Shown piece after piece: positions 1 through 8,249 of a stretch of DNA of 42,900 nt. Location: the NCBI GenBank assembly GCA_031555175.1, contig JAVBUP010000026.1:1-42900 (forward strand), given 5' to 3'. The notes beneath the pieces are model-generated. The model was not told the origin of the DNA. It saw only the letters and a program-made list of their open reading frames with translations, and did not search any database. Both the position numbers and the translations under genes were made by a program. Numbering within the stretch: the first letter of the stretch is position 1; every line of letters begins with the position of its first letter. Origin of the DNA: JAVBUP01 sp031555175. GTDB taxonomy: Bacteria > Bacillota_I > Bacilli_A > Erysipelotrichales > Coprobacillaceae.

Positions 1-51
1 ATCAACCATCTGCATCGTTTTTTTATTCGCATTAGAATGTTTAGAAATCAT
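1..51 (-). CDS. Start of an unidentified gene, cut by the window edge
   Basis: An ATG at 51 on the minus strand is preceded by AGGTGA about five bases upstream, and 17 codons stay open to the window edge. The visible N-terminus (MISKHSNANKKTMQMVD) is polar and lysine-rich and does not identify a family. It lies downstream of the 6-phospho-beta-glucosidase and in the same direction, but a terminator at 99-129 separates them. Sugar-phosphate hydrolases often sit next to transporter or regulator genes, but nothing in these 17 residues supports such a role here. Confidence 0.4.
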   Translation of the reverse strand, partial: MISKHSNANKKTMQMVD

Positions 52-98
52 AGTTATCACCTATCTATATTATATCAAATATCCTTTTATCACTGTAT

Positions 99-129
99 AA
101 AAAAAGACAAAGTACCTCAATACTTTGTC
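99..129 (-). terminator. Intrinsic terminator of the 6-phospho-beta-glucosidase gene
   Basis: Arms GACAAAGTA (106-114) and TACTTTGTC (121-129) form a perfect 9-bp stem, followed on the minus strand by seven T. A second perfect hairpin, GGGATAC/GTATCCC (140-156), lies between it and the stop codon at 167. Confidence 0.85.
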
Positions 130-166
130 AACAGTCTGAGGGATACATCGTATCCCTTTAATAGCA

Positions 167-1639
167 TTAATCTTCTAAGTTTTCTCCGTTTGTAGAAATA
201 ACTTTCTTATACCAGAAGAACGAATCTTTTCTAATTCTTCTTAAATCTTTTAAATCATGTTCATCACGATTTACATATACAAAACCATAGCGTTTTGTAC
301 ATCCTTGATGAGTACTAATTAAATCGATTGCTGACCATGGAGAATAGCCAATTAAGTTTACTCCATCAGTAATTGCTTCACGGCAAGCAGCAATATGTTT
401 TCTTAAATAATCAATACGATAACTATCATGTACTTTATCGCCTTCTTCTAATGTATCAGGAACACCACAACCATTTTCAGTAATTAGTAATGGTAGATTA
501 TATCTTTCCCATAATTGACGTAAAGTTACTCTTAGTCCTACTGGGTCAATTTCCATACCATATGAAGTTTGTTCTTGATATCCATTTTTTGCCCCTTTAG
601 AGATTCCAGGTTCAGTTACCATTGCAGTCATAAATCCTTCCATGACTTCTCTAGTGATCTTAGACATATCAATGTCACCCATGTTTGCGATACTAATTCC
701 ACCAGCTTTAGCTTTGATTTTTAATCCTTCTTCCATTGAACAAGCAGAAACAGTAGTTCCACCATAATAGTTAAATGCAATAAAGTCTGGTTTACCAGCT
801 GCTAATATATCCATATCTCCATCTTCAATATCTGGAGCCCATCCACGTTGAACTAAATATTCAAAGAATGCTTCTGGATATTTTCCAAATACAGCTACAT
901 CTAAATAATTTCTATTTCTTAACTGATCATAATCCATCGCTGCAAGATTATCTTTAGGATCAGCAGTTGCAGGATATACACACACGATATTTGGTGCAGG
1001 AGCAATTTTCCCACCATCAACCATTTCATGACATGCAATCATCGCTTTAGCTTGCGCTACTAACATATTATGATTCATTTGATACTTAGCTTTTTGGTCT
1101 TCTCCAGCTCCAGCCATATCATAGATAATCATCATATTTTGTTCATTAATAGTTAAGAAATATTTAACTCTATCACCAAAGTTTTCAAAACATACTCGAC
1201 AGTATCTTTCAAAATCAGCGATACATTGTCTACTTCTCCATCCCCCATATTTTTCTTCTAACGCTAAAGGTAAATCAAAATGGTATAGCGTAATAACAGG
1301 TGTAATATTATATTTTAATAATTCATTTATTAAGTTGTTGTAGAATTCAATACCTTTTGGATTTACTTCACCATCTCCATCAGGAATGATTCTAGGCCAT
1401 CCAATTGAGAAACGATATTCTGTGAATCCCATTTCTGCCATTAAGGCAACGTCTTCTTTATAGTGATGATAATGATCACTACATACTTTAAAGTCTGTGA
1501 TATTTCCAGGAATTTTCATTACGTCTTGTACTGATAATCCTTTCCCATCTTCATTGTAAGCACCTTCTACTTGATAAGCAGATGTACTAGCTCCCCAAAA
1601 GAAATCTTTTGGGAATGGTTTTAATTTTAAATGTTCCAT
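167..1639 (-). CDS. 6-phospho-beta-glucosidase, glycoside hydrolase family 1
   Basis: A 490-residue GH1 (beta/alpha)8-barrel enzyme of normal length. The general acid/base glutamate is E166 in TINEQN and the nucleophile is E388 in LLITENG. The early FFWGASTSAYQVEGA and RFSIGWPRIIPDG segments are classic GH1. Near the C-terminus, TKRYGFVYVN keeps the Lys and Tyr that bind the substrate phosphate in 6-phospho-glycosidases, which favours cytoplasmic hydrolysis of PTS-imported disaccharide phosphates such as cellobiose-6-P over a plain beta-glucosidase. No PTS gene is visible in the window. The ATG at 1639 is preceded by GGAGGAAT at good spacing. An extended -10 (1663-1671) and the 99-129 terminator make this a single-gene transcript. 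The exact sugar is not determined. Confidence 0.93.
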   Translation of the reverse strand: MEHLKLKPFPKDFFWGASTSAYQVEGAYNEDGKGLSVQDVMKIPGNITDFKVCSDHYHHYKEDVALMAEMGFTEYRFSIGWPRIIPDGDGEVNPKGIEFYNNLINELLKYNITPVITLYHFDLPLALEEKYGGWRSRQCIADFERYCRVCFENFGDRVKYFLTINEQNMMIIYDMAGAGEDQKAKYQMNHNMLVAQAKAMIACHEMVDGGKIAPAPNIVCVYPATADPKDNLAAMDYDQLRNRNYLDVAVFGKYPEAFFEYLVQRGWAPDIEDGDMDILAAGKPDFIAFNYYGGTTVSACSMEEGLKIKAKAGGISIANMGDIDMSKITREVMEGFMTAMVTEPGISKGAKNGYQEQTSYGMEIDPVGLRVTLRQLWERYNLPLLITENGCGVPDTLEEGDKVHDSYRIDYLRKHIAACREAITDGVNLIGYSPWSAIDLISTHQGCTKRYGFVYVNRDEHDLKDLRRIRKDSFFWYKKVISTNGENLED

Positions 1640-1662
1640 TTAAATTCCTCCTATACCATATA

Positions 1663-1671
1663 ATTATAGCA
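1663..1671 (-). promoter_or_regulatory. Extended -10 promoter of the 6-phospho-beta-glucosidase gene
   Basis: The minus strand reads TGCTATAAT, an extended -10 hexamer, about 25 bases before the start codon. No good -35 is visible, as expected for an extended -10 promoter. Confidence 0.6.
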
Positions 1672-1721
1672 CTATATTTTTATTTGTAATATCGAAAAAT
1701 GAAAACCTTTACATTTTTTGA

Positions 1722-1761
1722 AAATAAAAAGAAGATTATCTATCTTCTTCACATAATCTTC
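1722..1761 (-). terminator. Probable terminator of the cupin operon
   Basis: Arms GAAGATTAT (1731-1739) and ATAATCTTC (1753-1761) form a perfect 9-bp stem, followed on the minus strand by TTTTTATTTTC. It sits about 90 bases after the cupin stop. Confidence 0.65.
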
Positions 1762-1854
1762 ACTGCTAATTTAGATATATCCTCCCACAACCAACGCAGT
1801 ACATGCACAAATAAAGGAATCCACTCAAATCATTCTTTCTTCACAATCCACTAA

Positions 1855-2328
1855 TTATTCTCCCTTGTAGTAATCTACTTTCGTGTTTTCAACATAGAAC
1901 TCACTAGATTCATTCTGAATGATAATACCTACTTTATTAGAATCTGGGTATCGTACTACATCTGGAGAATTTTGTGTATCAAAATCAATATAACTTAACA
2001 CCTCAGTTAAAGAGGTGTTTGTCATTTTATGGGCTCCAACTTTATTAGGCGGGAATACCACGATATCACCTTTCTTCACTATCTTCTCACCATCTTCTGT
2101 GAATATAACACCTTCTCCACTTAATACATAGAATGCTTCTGTATTATTTGTATGATAATGATATGGGTAGGCTGATTTCAGTGGTGGTATATCATATATA
2201 CAAATATAGCATTGATTAAATTCATTTCTTTTCGTAATCTCTCTTTTATAATACTCATACTCATCGTGTTCATTTTTATGAGTTTTCATAATTTCATTTT
2301 CATTTAACTTTACAATCTTACTATTCAT
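1855..2328 (-). CDS. Single-domain cupin protein
   Basis: A 157-residue protein with one conserved beta-barrel cupin domain (cupin_2 type). Motif 1 is seen as PYHYHTNNTEAFYVLSGEG, with two histidines and a glutamate as likely metal ligands. Motif 2 is GDIVVFPPNKVGAH with a third histidine. Such proteins range from sugar isomerases to dioxygenases and ligand sensors; the reaction cannot be named here. Start: the ATG at 2328 has GGAGGA seven bases upstream. An ATG at 2358 in the same frame lies inside the upstream gene and has no comparable site. It begins two bases after the stop of the DUF3795-like gene, so the two are probably translationally coupled. Confidence 0.85.
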   Translation of the reverse strand: MNSKIVKLNENEIMKTHKNEHDEYEYYKREITKRNEFNQCYICIYDIPPLKSAYPYHYHTNNTEAFYVLSGEGVIFTEDGEKIVKKGDIVVFPPNKVGAHKMTNTSLTEVLSYIDFDTQNSPDVVRYPDSNKVGIIIQNESSEFYVENTKVDYYKGE

Positions 2329-2330
2329 GT

Positions 2331-2750
2331 TTAGTCCTCCATTATTAGTTTCTTGCACTCACTACAAACACCAGTATGCTGACAAATGACACCCCCACAA
2401 TATGCGCAAGTCCACCTGTTTTTTTCCATTTCTAAAAATTTATCAAGCCCATTCTTCTTAATCATATCTAGATTCTCTAATAAGCTAACTTGGTAGTTCT
2501 TGATATACCTTTTATCTAGCAATTTTAATCGTTGACACTTCTTCTCGCATTGATAGCAATATTGATACTGATTATCTAGCCTTTTCTCACATAACTTTAC
2601 TCTGCACTTAATGCAATGATAAGGCTTATTATCATTATTGCCATTACATCCATAGCATTTGTTTCTATTCCTTAAATAGGCCATACATGTGGCACAATTA
2701 ACACCACAAGGTGCAATTAAATTATTATCCAACTCTTCTGGCATTTGCAT
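2331..2750 (-). CDS. Cysteine-rich DUF3795-like protein
   Basis: A 139-residue soluble protein with about 19 cysteines, arranged as APCGVNCATCMAYLR near the N-terminus, then several CxxC pairs (YGC, HCIKC, YCYQC) and a C-terminal CAYCGG plus CSEC. This resembles the DUF3795 family, whose members have clustered cysteines expected to bind zinc or an iron-sulfur cluster; the function is unknown. GGAGGG lies six bases before the ATG at 2750. It is the first gene of a two-gene unit with the cupin. The family call rests on the N-terminal ..CGxxCxxC pattern and is moderate. Confidence 0.75.
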   Translation of the reverse strand: MQMPEELDNNLIAPCGVNCATCMAYLRNRNKCYGCNGNNDNKPYHCIKCRVKLCEKRLDNQYQYCYQCEKKCQRLKLLDKRYIKNYQVSLLENLDMIKKNGLDKFLEMEKNRWTCAYCGGVICQHTGVCSECKKLIMED

Positions 2751-2904
2751 AATGAACCCTCCTTGCTAATTATTCACAATTCTTACATAATAATTTAGGT
2801 ATTAGTTGCACTTTTCTATCTATTATTCTTAGACACCTAATAATGACCAATTTTCAAAAATGCTTGATTTAGTATTCTAATAATACAATTATAACACTAA
2901 ACTT

Positions 2905-2931
2905 AAAAGGTGTCCCAAATTATGAGACACC
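2905..2931 (-). terminator. Terminator of the TIR/SPFH operon
   Basis: GGTGTC (2909-2914) pairs with GACACC (2926-2931), followed on the minus strand by TTTTAAG, just beyond the stop of the last gene of the operon. The stem is short, so termination may be partial. Confidence 0.6.
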
Positions 2932-2940
2932 AAAACCTGA

Positions 2941-3630
2941 TTATTTTAAAAGTTTCAATTTATTATTTCTTTCTACAAATAATATATTTATTTCTCTACA
3001 CAATTCCCTAACTTTAACTACATTATTCTTTTCTACCGCAATTACTAACTCCTCATATTGATCAGATATCTTTTCCTCCAAATGAACTAATGCCTCATTG
3101 TTCATTGGATCACTATATTTTACTGTTTCCAATACTTTTCTTACTTCCTCATAAGTTTCGTATCCTTCAGCTTCAGCAAGTAATTTTTGCAGATCAATAA
3201 TTAATGACCTCATATAATAAGTCTTAATCTTTACCTTTGTATCAATATCAGATACGATTTTAGTCCCTAGCATTGCTTTTGATACTGCTAATAGACCTAA
3301 TGCAAATATTAATATACTTCCAAATAAAGCATACTTAACTGGAATTTGACTAAAGAATATACAAATAATACCAAATAATACTTGGGTATTCATATGACTG
3401 AACGCGTAGTTAGCAACAGTTGTCGCAAAATAAGCCTCCTTAGTAGTTTTTACTTTACCATACGTAAAATAATATACTCCAAGTTGCATAGCATAAGCTA
3501 ACATAGTGAATCCATAACCAATCCAAAAAGTTGCCGTTTTTGTCGTTGGAAGTAAGAATGCTATCGCATTAAATATTAATACATAAGATGCATAAATACT
3601 AACCGCATACTTCCCATATTTTTTTAACAT
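2941..3630 (-). CDS. Membrane protein with helical cytoplasmic tail; SPFH-gene partner
   Basis: A 229-residue protein with no family recognised. The first ~125 residues hold about four hydrophobic segments (YAVSIYASYVLIFNAIAFLL, then FWIGYGFTMLAYAMQLGVYY, VLFGIICIFF and YALFGSILIFALGLLAV). The remaining ~100 residues are charged and helical, rich in Glu and Lys with heptad-like leucines, probably a cytoplasmic coiled coil. Start: the ATG at 3630 has GGGGAG six bases upstream; an earlier in-frame ATG at 3657 lies within the SPFH gene and is less likely. It starts two bases after the SPFH stop, so co-translation is expected. A membrane-bound partner or anchor for the SPFH protein is plausible, but this is inference from position. 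Confidence 0.8.
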   Translation of the reverse strand: MLKKYGKYAVSIYASYVLIFNAIAFLLPTTKTATFWIGYGFTMLAYAMQLGVYYFTYGKVKTTKEAYFATTVANYAFSHMNTQVLFGIICIFFSQIPVKYALFGSILIFALGLLAVSKAMLGTKIVSDIDTKVKIKTYYMRSLIIDLQKLLAEAEGYETYEEVRKVLETVKYSDPMNNEALVHLEEKISDQYEELVIAVEKNNVVKVRELCREINILFVERNNKLKLLK

Positions 3631-3632
3631 AA

Positions 3633-4787
3633 TTACTCCCCTCTCTTTGTTCCACATTTTGGGCAGAACTTCCCTGGTTTATTGAATATATATCCACAAC
3701 TAGTACAACTTGGTTGCGCAGTAACTGGAGTCCCACATTCTTCACAGAAGACAGCACCTGCCGATAATTGAGTTCCACAATTTGCACAATAGTTATTAAC
3801 TGGAGTTGCTTGTTGCATTGTATTATTAACAGCTCCACCTACCATTGAACCAACACTAGCACCAACCCCAGCCATTGTTCCTAATCCAACTCCCATATTT
3901 GTGAATTGACCAGTTGCCTCATTGTCTGCTACTTTCTCAGCTACATCGAATCCACGTTCTTGTTGATATGTGTATCCTTCAACAGCACGTTTTTTAGCAA
4001 TACTTTCTGCCTCAATAACTCTCTTTTGTGCTTCAGTTTGTTGATGTATAACGCTAACTTCTTGATTTAGTTTTGCCTCTTGAATATCGGCATATTTTCT
4101 AAAATGCAATTCTTTGAATTTCTCATAATTCTTTTCGCCATCCGGCTTAACTATTGTTGTAACAAAGAATCTTTCTAATGCAACACCATATTCAATAAAG
4201 TCATCTTTTATTTTTGACTTTAGCGCATCAGAAATAATGTTAAGATTTTCATCAATTTCAAATATATTGATTTTATTATCTTTAATTGTTTGTGCCAAAT
4301 ATGTCTTAACTCTAGTCATTAAAATAGATCTAAAGTAAGTAGTTAAAGTAGTTTGAGTTAATAAGTTTTCTGTCCCCACTAACTTAAGCAATAGTTTTCT
4401 ACTATTTTCTACTCTAATACTCATATCACCAGAAGCACCAATTTCTAGCGGGAACCCATAAGTTGGTTCAACAAACTGCACTCTACTATCAGTTCCCCAT
4501 TTTATTGCCATTTGCTCGGTTTTATTAATATAGTAAACCTCACAATGGAATGGTGTTTTATCTCCAGTAATTAAGTTCAGGTGTTGACTTAATAATGGAA
4601 TGTTTTGTGTTTCCAATGTATGTCTACCAGGACCAAAAGTATCCAGTGCTTGACCATTTAAGAAGAAAATTACCTCTTGTGATTCATGAACTATTAATTG
4701 TGACATCGTATTAAAGTCTTCTGCAGGATGCTTCCAAATAAATGTTGTATTATCACCCTCATATTTAATTATATCAATTATTTCCAT
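3633..4787 (-). CDS. SPFH-domain protein with C-terminal double zinc ribbon
   Basis: A 384-residue protein. Residues ~15-240 form an SPFH (stomatin/prohibitin/flotillin) domain of the type annotated as virion-core-like or YdjI-like; ESQEVIFFLNGQALDTFGPGRHTL is shaped like the start of such a domain. It is followed by a charged helical stretch rich in Glu, Ala and Lys (~225-275), a Gly/Val/Met-rich linker, and two zinc ribbons (C334/C337/C348/C351 and C361/C364/C375/C378). There is no transmembrane segment, so it is presumably peripheral. In Bacillus subtilis, YdjI works with the PspA-type stress protein at the membrane; that is established for YdjI, not here. GGAGG lies upstream of the ATG at 4787. 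It is the third gene of the TIR-XRE-SPFH-membrane operon, 15 bases after the XRE stop. Confidence 0.88.
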   Translation of the reverse strand: MEIIDIIKYEGDNTTFIWKHPAEDFNTMSQLIVHESQEVIFFLNGQALDTFGPGRHTLETQNIPLLSQHLNLITGDKTPFHCEVYYINKTEQMAIKWGTDSRVQFVEPTYGFPLEIGASGDMSIRVENSRKLLLKLVGTENLLTQTTLTTYFRSILMTRVKTYLAQTIKDNKINIFEIDENLNIISDALKSKIKDDFIEYGVALERFFVTTIVKPDGEKNYEKFKELHFRKYADIQEAKLNQEVSVIHQQTEAQKRVIEAESIAKKRAVEGYTYQQERGFDVAEKVADNEATGQFTNMGVGLGTMAGVGASVGSMVGGAVNNTMQQATPVNNYCANCGTQLSAGAVFCEECGTPVTAQPSCTSCGYIFNKPGKFCPKCGTKRGE

Positions 4788-4802
4788 ACCCTTATCCTCC
4801 TA

Positions 4803-5084
4803 TTATTTCAAGTATTGAATACATTCTAAAAAATCATGATCGTTATAAAAACCTAAAGCTTCTAACATACTGGATGACTTTTCATTATTTCCAAAGAATG
4901 CTAATAAAGCCATAAATGTAACCCAAGTCATAGGTTGCTTCTTATTCTCAATTAGCGAATATGTCTGTCGAGATATACCAATCCGATTCGCTAATTCTCC
5001 TTGAGATATTCGCACCCTGGCTCGTAATGTTGGCAATTCATCAGTAAATGCTACCATTAGCCTTTTTTGTGCATCTCTATTCAT
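4803..5084 (-). CDS. XRE-family helix-turn-helix regulator
   Basis: A 93-residue DNA-binding protein. The HTH spans about residues 25-60 (ISQGELANRIGISRQTYSLI), followed by the ENKKQPMTWVTFMALLAFF segment typical of small Cro/CI-like regulators. There is no sensor domain. The ATG at 5084 is preceded by GGAGG. It lies inside an operon, 24 bases after the TIR-protein stop and 15 bases before the SPFH gene, so it probably autoregulates the unit. The unusual point is that it is the second gene, not the first, so any control would act on its own transcript from within. Confidence 0.88.
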   Translation of the reverse strand: MNRDAQKRLMVAFTDELPTLRARVRISQGELANRIGISRQTYSLIENKKQPMTWVTFMALLAFFGNNEKSSSMLEALGFYNDHDFLECIQYLK

Positions 5085-5108
5085 AAGGCATCCTCCTTTC
5101 GTTACTGC

Positions 5109-8100
5109 TTAATTCGCTATATTTGTTGTACGGATGTTAGACCACTCAGCTATCCCATACCTGCCATACTCATCTTTTCCAGTATATACAACTGTTCCAT
5201 CCGATTTTAATCCAACAGTAAAATTATAATAAGTAAACACAGCTACTATATCCGTCCATTTTGATACCTGTGTTGCACCACTATAATTATTTCCAACCGC
5301 TACTACTGTTCCATCTGCTCTTAGACCAACACAATGTTCCCCCGTAGCAGAAATATCAATTATATCAGTCCAACTGGATACCTCAGTTTGCCCATAATCA
5401 TTTCTACCAGTGGCTACTACTGTTCCATCTTTTTTTAACCCTACAGTGAAGAAAGACCCACGGTCTATTTTGACGATATCAGTCCAATCCCAAGTATTTA
5501 GTTCACCATCAATATTTTGCCCTGTTGTCACTACTCTACCATTTTTCTTTAAACCAATTGCCCTAAACGAATCACCAAAAATGGAAACTATATTTGTCCA
5601 TGTTGAAGTGTCTTTGCGGATATTATAAGTTAAGGAAAAATCGCCATCCATTATGATGGTCCCATCAGACTTAACACCTAATGCACTTTTATAATCTATA
5701 GCCGCATCAACTATATCAGTCCACTCAGCCACACCTGATATATAATAAAGTGTCGAAACAACACTCCCATCAGACTTAATAAATATTGTACTTTCATTAT
5801 ACTTTGTCCCAACAACATTAGTTAATGAAGGTATATTTACTTTACTCTTATTGTCGCTATCGATATATAATATCTTACCATCATTTGTTAGTGCTGCTGA
5901 CACAACCCCAATTGAAATCACATTTTTTGGGACTGCATCCATTAATCTTCCAAGCGTCAAGTTTTTTAATGTACTGGATTTCTTATAATCTAAAATTTTA
6001 TTAAATTCCATTACCGCTTGGCCAGGTTGCCCAGAATTCATCAGAGTTACAGCTTTTTGATAAGTATCCTCATTAAATATTTCTAATGCAGCTGCTTTCT
6101 TTTCTTCTGTATCCTTATAATTAGATATAGTCTCAAACTTTGCAATCGCTAACTCATAATCTTTTTTATTATACAACTCACATGCCTCTATATATATTTT
6201 CTCTTTCCTCTCTAACGCTTTTTGATTACCCATAGTTATGAGGACTATCAATACAGACATTATCGCTGCTGAAATAATTAGTACCTTTTTTAATCTACTT
6301 AAGAATATTCGTTTACTCTTTATTTTTAGATTACTAATAACATTCATAGAGTTAGTATACAAAATTAACTCATATAACAAAACTGCCATATCAATAGATC
6401 TTTTGTCACTTTCTAAACTTAATCGATCTGCAACTTCCTTAATCTTCAAATCCACTCGTTGTCGATGTTTACCTTCATTATCATTATTAAAAGTTGGCAT
6501 CTTTTTATAAGTATAGATTAATTTTTCATAGTCTTTAGCACTTACAATATTATCACATATATTTTCTATCTCTAAATATTCTAACTCTTGATATTTATCA
6601 ATACATTTTAACAGTAATACTTCACTATCACTAAAATCCTTAATCTCTTCAAATATTTTGTATGCCGCCAAAGCATCATCTTTTTTTTCTGCTCCATCTA
6701 GCATGCGTTTCGCTATAAAATACCTTGGTTCTTCAAGATAGTCTTCACATATTTTTATTTGCTCTCTAGTATCCTCATAATCCTCAATTGTTAAAAATAT
6801 CTCTAATGCTTTCTTATATCCATCTTTATCTACTCCTTGATCACAAAACACCATTAGCATTCGTGCTTTATCATAAGAGATTTTAGATTCAGCTAACCAC
6901 ATGGTTTTAAATGCAGTCTCCTTATAGTCTAGCAATACTTTTCTATATTTAACATCTGCAAAATGCACTGCTCTAACAAAATCATTATCATTAAAATATT
7001 CACGATTATCTAGCATTGATATTTGTTCTTCAGTCGTCAAATTAAAATCACACATAAATGCCCCAGTATATGCTTTGGCATTCTCAGGATCAATATCTAG
7101 AATTCTACGACTATATTGTCTAGCTTCTTGAAACTCTTTATCTTCTAGAAAAATAAACATTCGTCTTTCTAATGCTCTAATATCTTCCGAATAACTAAAT
7201 TGCTCCTTAGGTTGATCTATTTCAACAATTTTTCTAATTCCCCTCACTAAATCTTGCATAAAGCCCAACTTAGATATATCTAAAGCTTGAATATGTGAGA
7301 ACTCTACTGGAAAGTCATATGGACTCATATCTCGATAAACTGGGATAAGTGTTTTATTTGTACTAGTTTTAGCTATGCTTAAAAATCTCGACCACTCATT
7401 TCTCACCCATGATGATTCTAGATACTCTTTTTTTGTACCAACGACAATCATAACTTTAGCACTGTTCAATGCTGCAAAGATATATGGTTCAAATTGCATT
7501 CCGATTTTATCTTCCAATGAAATCCGTGAAAAGAAGACACTATATCCCGCATTGATCAATTCAATATATATACTCTCTGCTAGTACACTATCATATGTTC
7601 GATCACCATTTTGATCTTTTTCCTTATAACATATAAAGATATCATAAGATTTTTCTCTATTAGATATTTCTAATACTCTCTTTTGAATATCGGCAATTTC
7701 TGCTGCATCTTTCTCATATATAGACTTTTGATAATTGCTAGCATATTTTAATGCTCCTTTATAGTTTTCATTGGCATATATTGATGTATATGATGTCCTA
7801 TTACTCGTAATATGATAGACATGTGTTTTCGCATCCTTTACATATTCAATTCCATATTCACAAAGTAGAATAGCCCAATATGCCTCTGCTTGCGTTGCAT
7901 CCATATTTAAGATACTCTCATAAACCGCAATCGCTTTATCAAATTCATGATTTAAACGATGATGATTAGCTCTATTATATAGATTAACAATTATATCATC
8001 ATTAACACTAGGCGATGTCTGTCTTACACCACAAGAATCACAAATAGCTACGCCATTTTCATTTCCGATACTTAAATCTCCACCACATATCTTACACTTA

Positions 8101-8111
8101 AATACAGCCAT
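5109..8111 (-). CDS. Zinc-ribbon/TIR/transmembrane/RCC1-repeat protein
   Basis: A 1000-residue multidomain protein. In order: an N-terminal zinc ribbon (C6/C9, C24/C27); a helical TPR-like stretch (~40-150); a TIR domain (~155-295) with YDIFICYKEKD, VFFSRISLEDKIG and a glutamate E208 in QFEPYI aligning with the catalytic Glu of NAD-cleaving TIRs such as SARM1; more helical repeats (~300-600); one membrane helix (~609-627) preceded by many Lys/Arg, so the N-terminus is predicted inside; then TPR-like repeats and, from ~740 to the end, about six RCC1-type repeats (WTDIV..GLKxDGTVVATG) predicted outside. Start: GGTGA precedes the ATG at 8111; an upstream in-frame ATG at 8219 has no good site and precedes the promoter. 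TIR proteins with this N-terminal layout occur in gut Firmicutes as I recall; I know of no established role. Confidence 0.9.
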   Translation of the reverse strand: MAVFKCKICGGDLSIGNENGVAICDSCGVRQTSPSVNDDIIVNLYNRANHHRLNHEFDKAIAVYESILNMDATQAEAYWAILLCEYGIEYVKDAKTHVYHITSNRTSYTSIYANENYKGALKYASNYQKSIYEKDAAEIADIQKRVLEISNREKSYDIFICYKEKDQNGDRTYDSVLAESIYIELINAGYSVFFSRISLEDKIGMQFEPYIFAALNSAKVMIVVGTKKEYLESSWVRNEWSRFLSIAKTSTNKTLIPVYRDMSPYDFPVEFSHIQALDISKLGFMQDLVRGIRKIVEIDQPKEQFSYSEDIRALERRMFIFLEDKEFQEARQYSRRILDIDPENAKAYTGAFMCDFNLTTEEQISMLDNREYFNDNDFVRAVHFADVKYRKVLLDYKETAFKTMWLAESKISYDKARMLMVFCDQGVDKDGYKKALEIFLTIEDYEDTREQIKICEDYLEEPRYFIAKRMLDGAEKKDDALAAYKIFEEIKDFSDSEVLLLKCIDKYQELEYLEIENICDNIVSAKDYEKLIYTYKKMPTFNNDNEGKHRQRVDLKIKEVADRLSLESDKRSIDMAVLLYELILYTNSMNVISNLKIKSKRIFLSRLKKVLIISAAIMSVLIVLITMGNQKALERKEKIYIEACELYNKKDYELAIAKFETISNYKDTEEKKAAALEIFNEDTYQKAVTLMNSGQPGQAVMEFNKILDYKKSSTLKNLTLGRLMDAVPKNVISIGVVSAALTNDGKILYIDSDNKSKVNIPSLTNVVGTKYNESTIFIKSDGSVVSTLYYISGVAEWTDIVDAAIDYKSALGVKSDGTIIMDGDFSLTYNIRKDTSTWTNIVSIFGDSFRAIGLKKNGRVVTTGQNIDGELNTWDWTDIVKIDRGSFFTVGLKKDGTVVATGRNDYGQTEVSSWTDIIDISATGEHCVGLRADGTVVAVGNNYSGATQVSKWTDIVAVFTYYNFTVGLKSDGTVVYTGKDEYGRYGIAEWSNIRTTNIAN

Positions 8112-8150
8112 ATTCTCACCACATTTCTCATATTTTATCTTCTTAATACA

Positions 8151-8179
8151 ATTATACAAAATGTTGTTATATCTTACAA
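8151..8179 (-). promoter_or_regulatory. Promoter of the TIR-XRE-SPFH-membrane operon
   Basis: On the minus strand, TTGTAA (8174-8179) and TATAAT (8151-8156) are separated by exactly 17 bases, about 40 bases before the ATG at 8111. It lies just downstream of the 8210-8239 terminator, so the operon is an independent unit. Confidence 0.75.
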
Positions 8180-8209
8180 TGAAATATGGGAAAATATGCA
8201 CGTAAAATG

Positions 8210-8239
8210 AAAAAAACATATTAATTTATGTTTAATATG
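8210..8239 (-). terminator. Terminator of the P-loop gene
   Basis: CATATTAA (8217-8224) and TTAATATG (8232-8239) form an 8-bp AT-rich stem, followed by seven T on the minus strand, 11 bases past the stop of the P-loop gene. Confidence 0.7.
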
Positions 8240-8249
8240 CCTTTTATAA

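Noticed and set aside
8112..8219. An upstream start that would add 36 residues to the TIR protein
   Set aside because: The added part would include the promoter region, has no ribosome site, and the zinc ribbon is normally at the very N-terminus.
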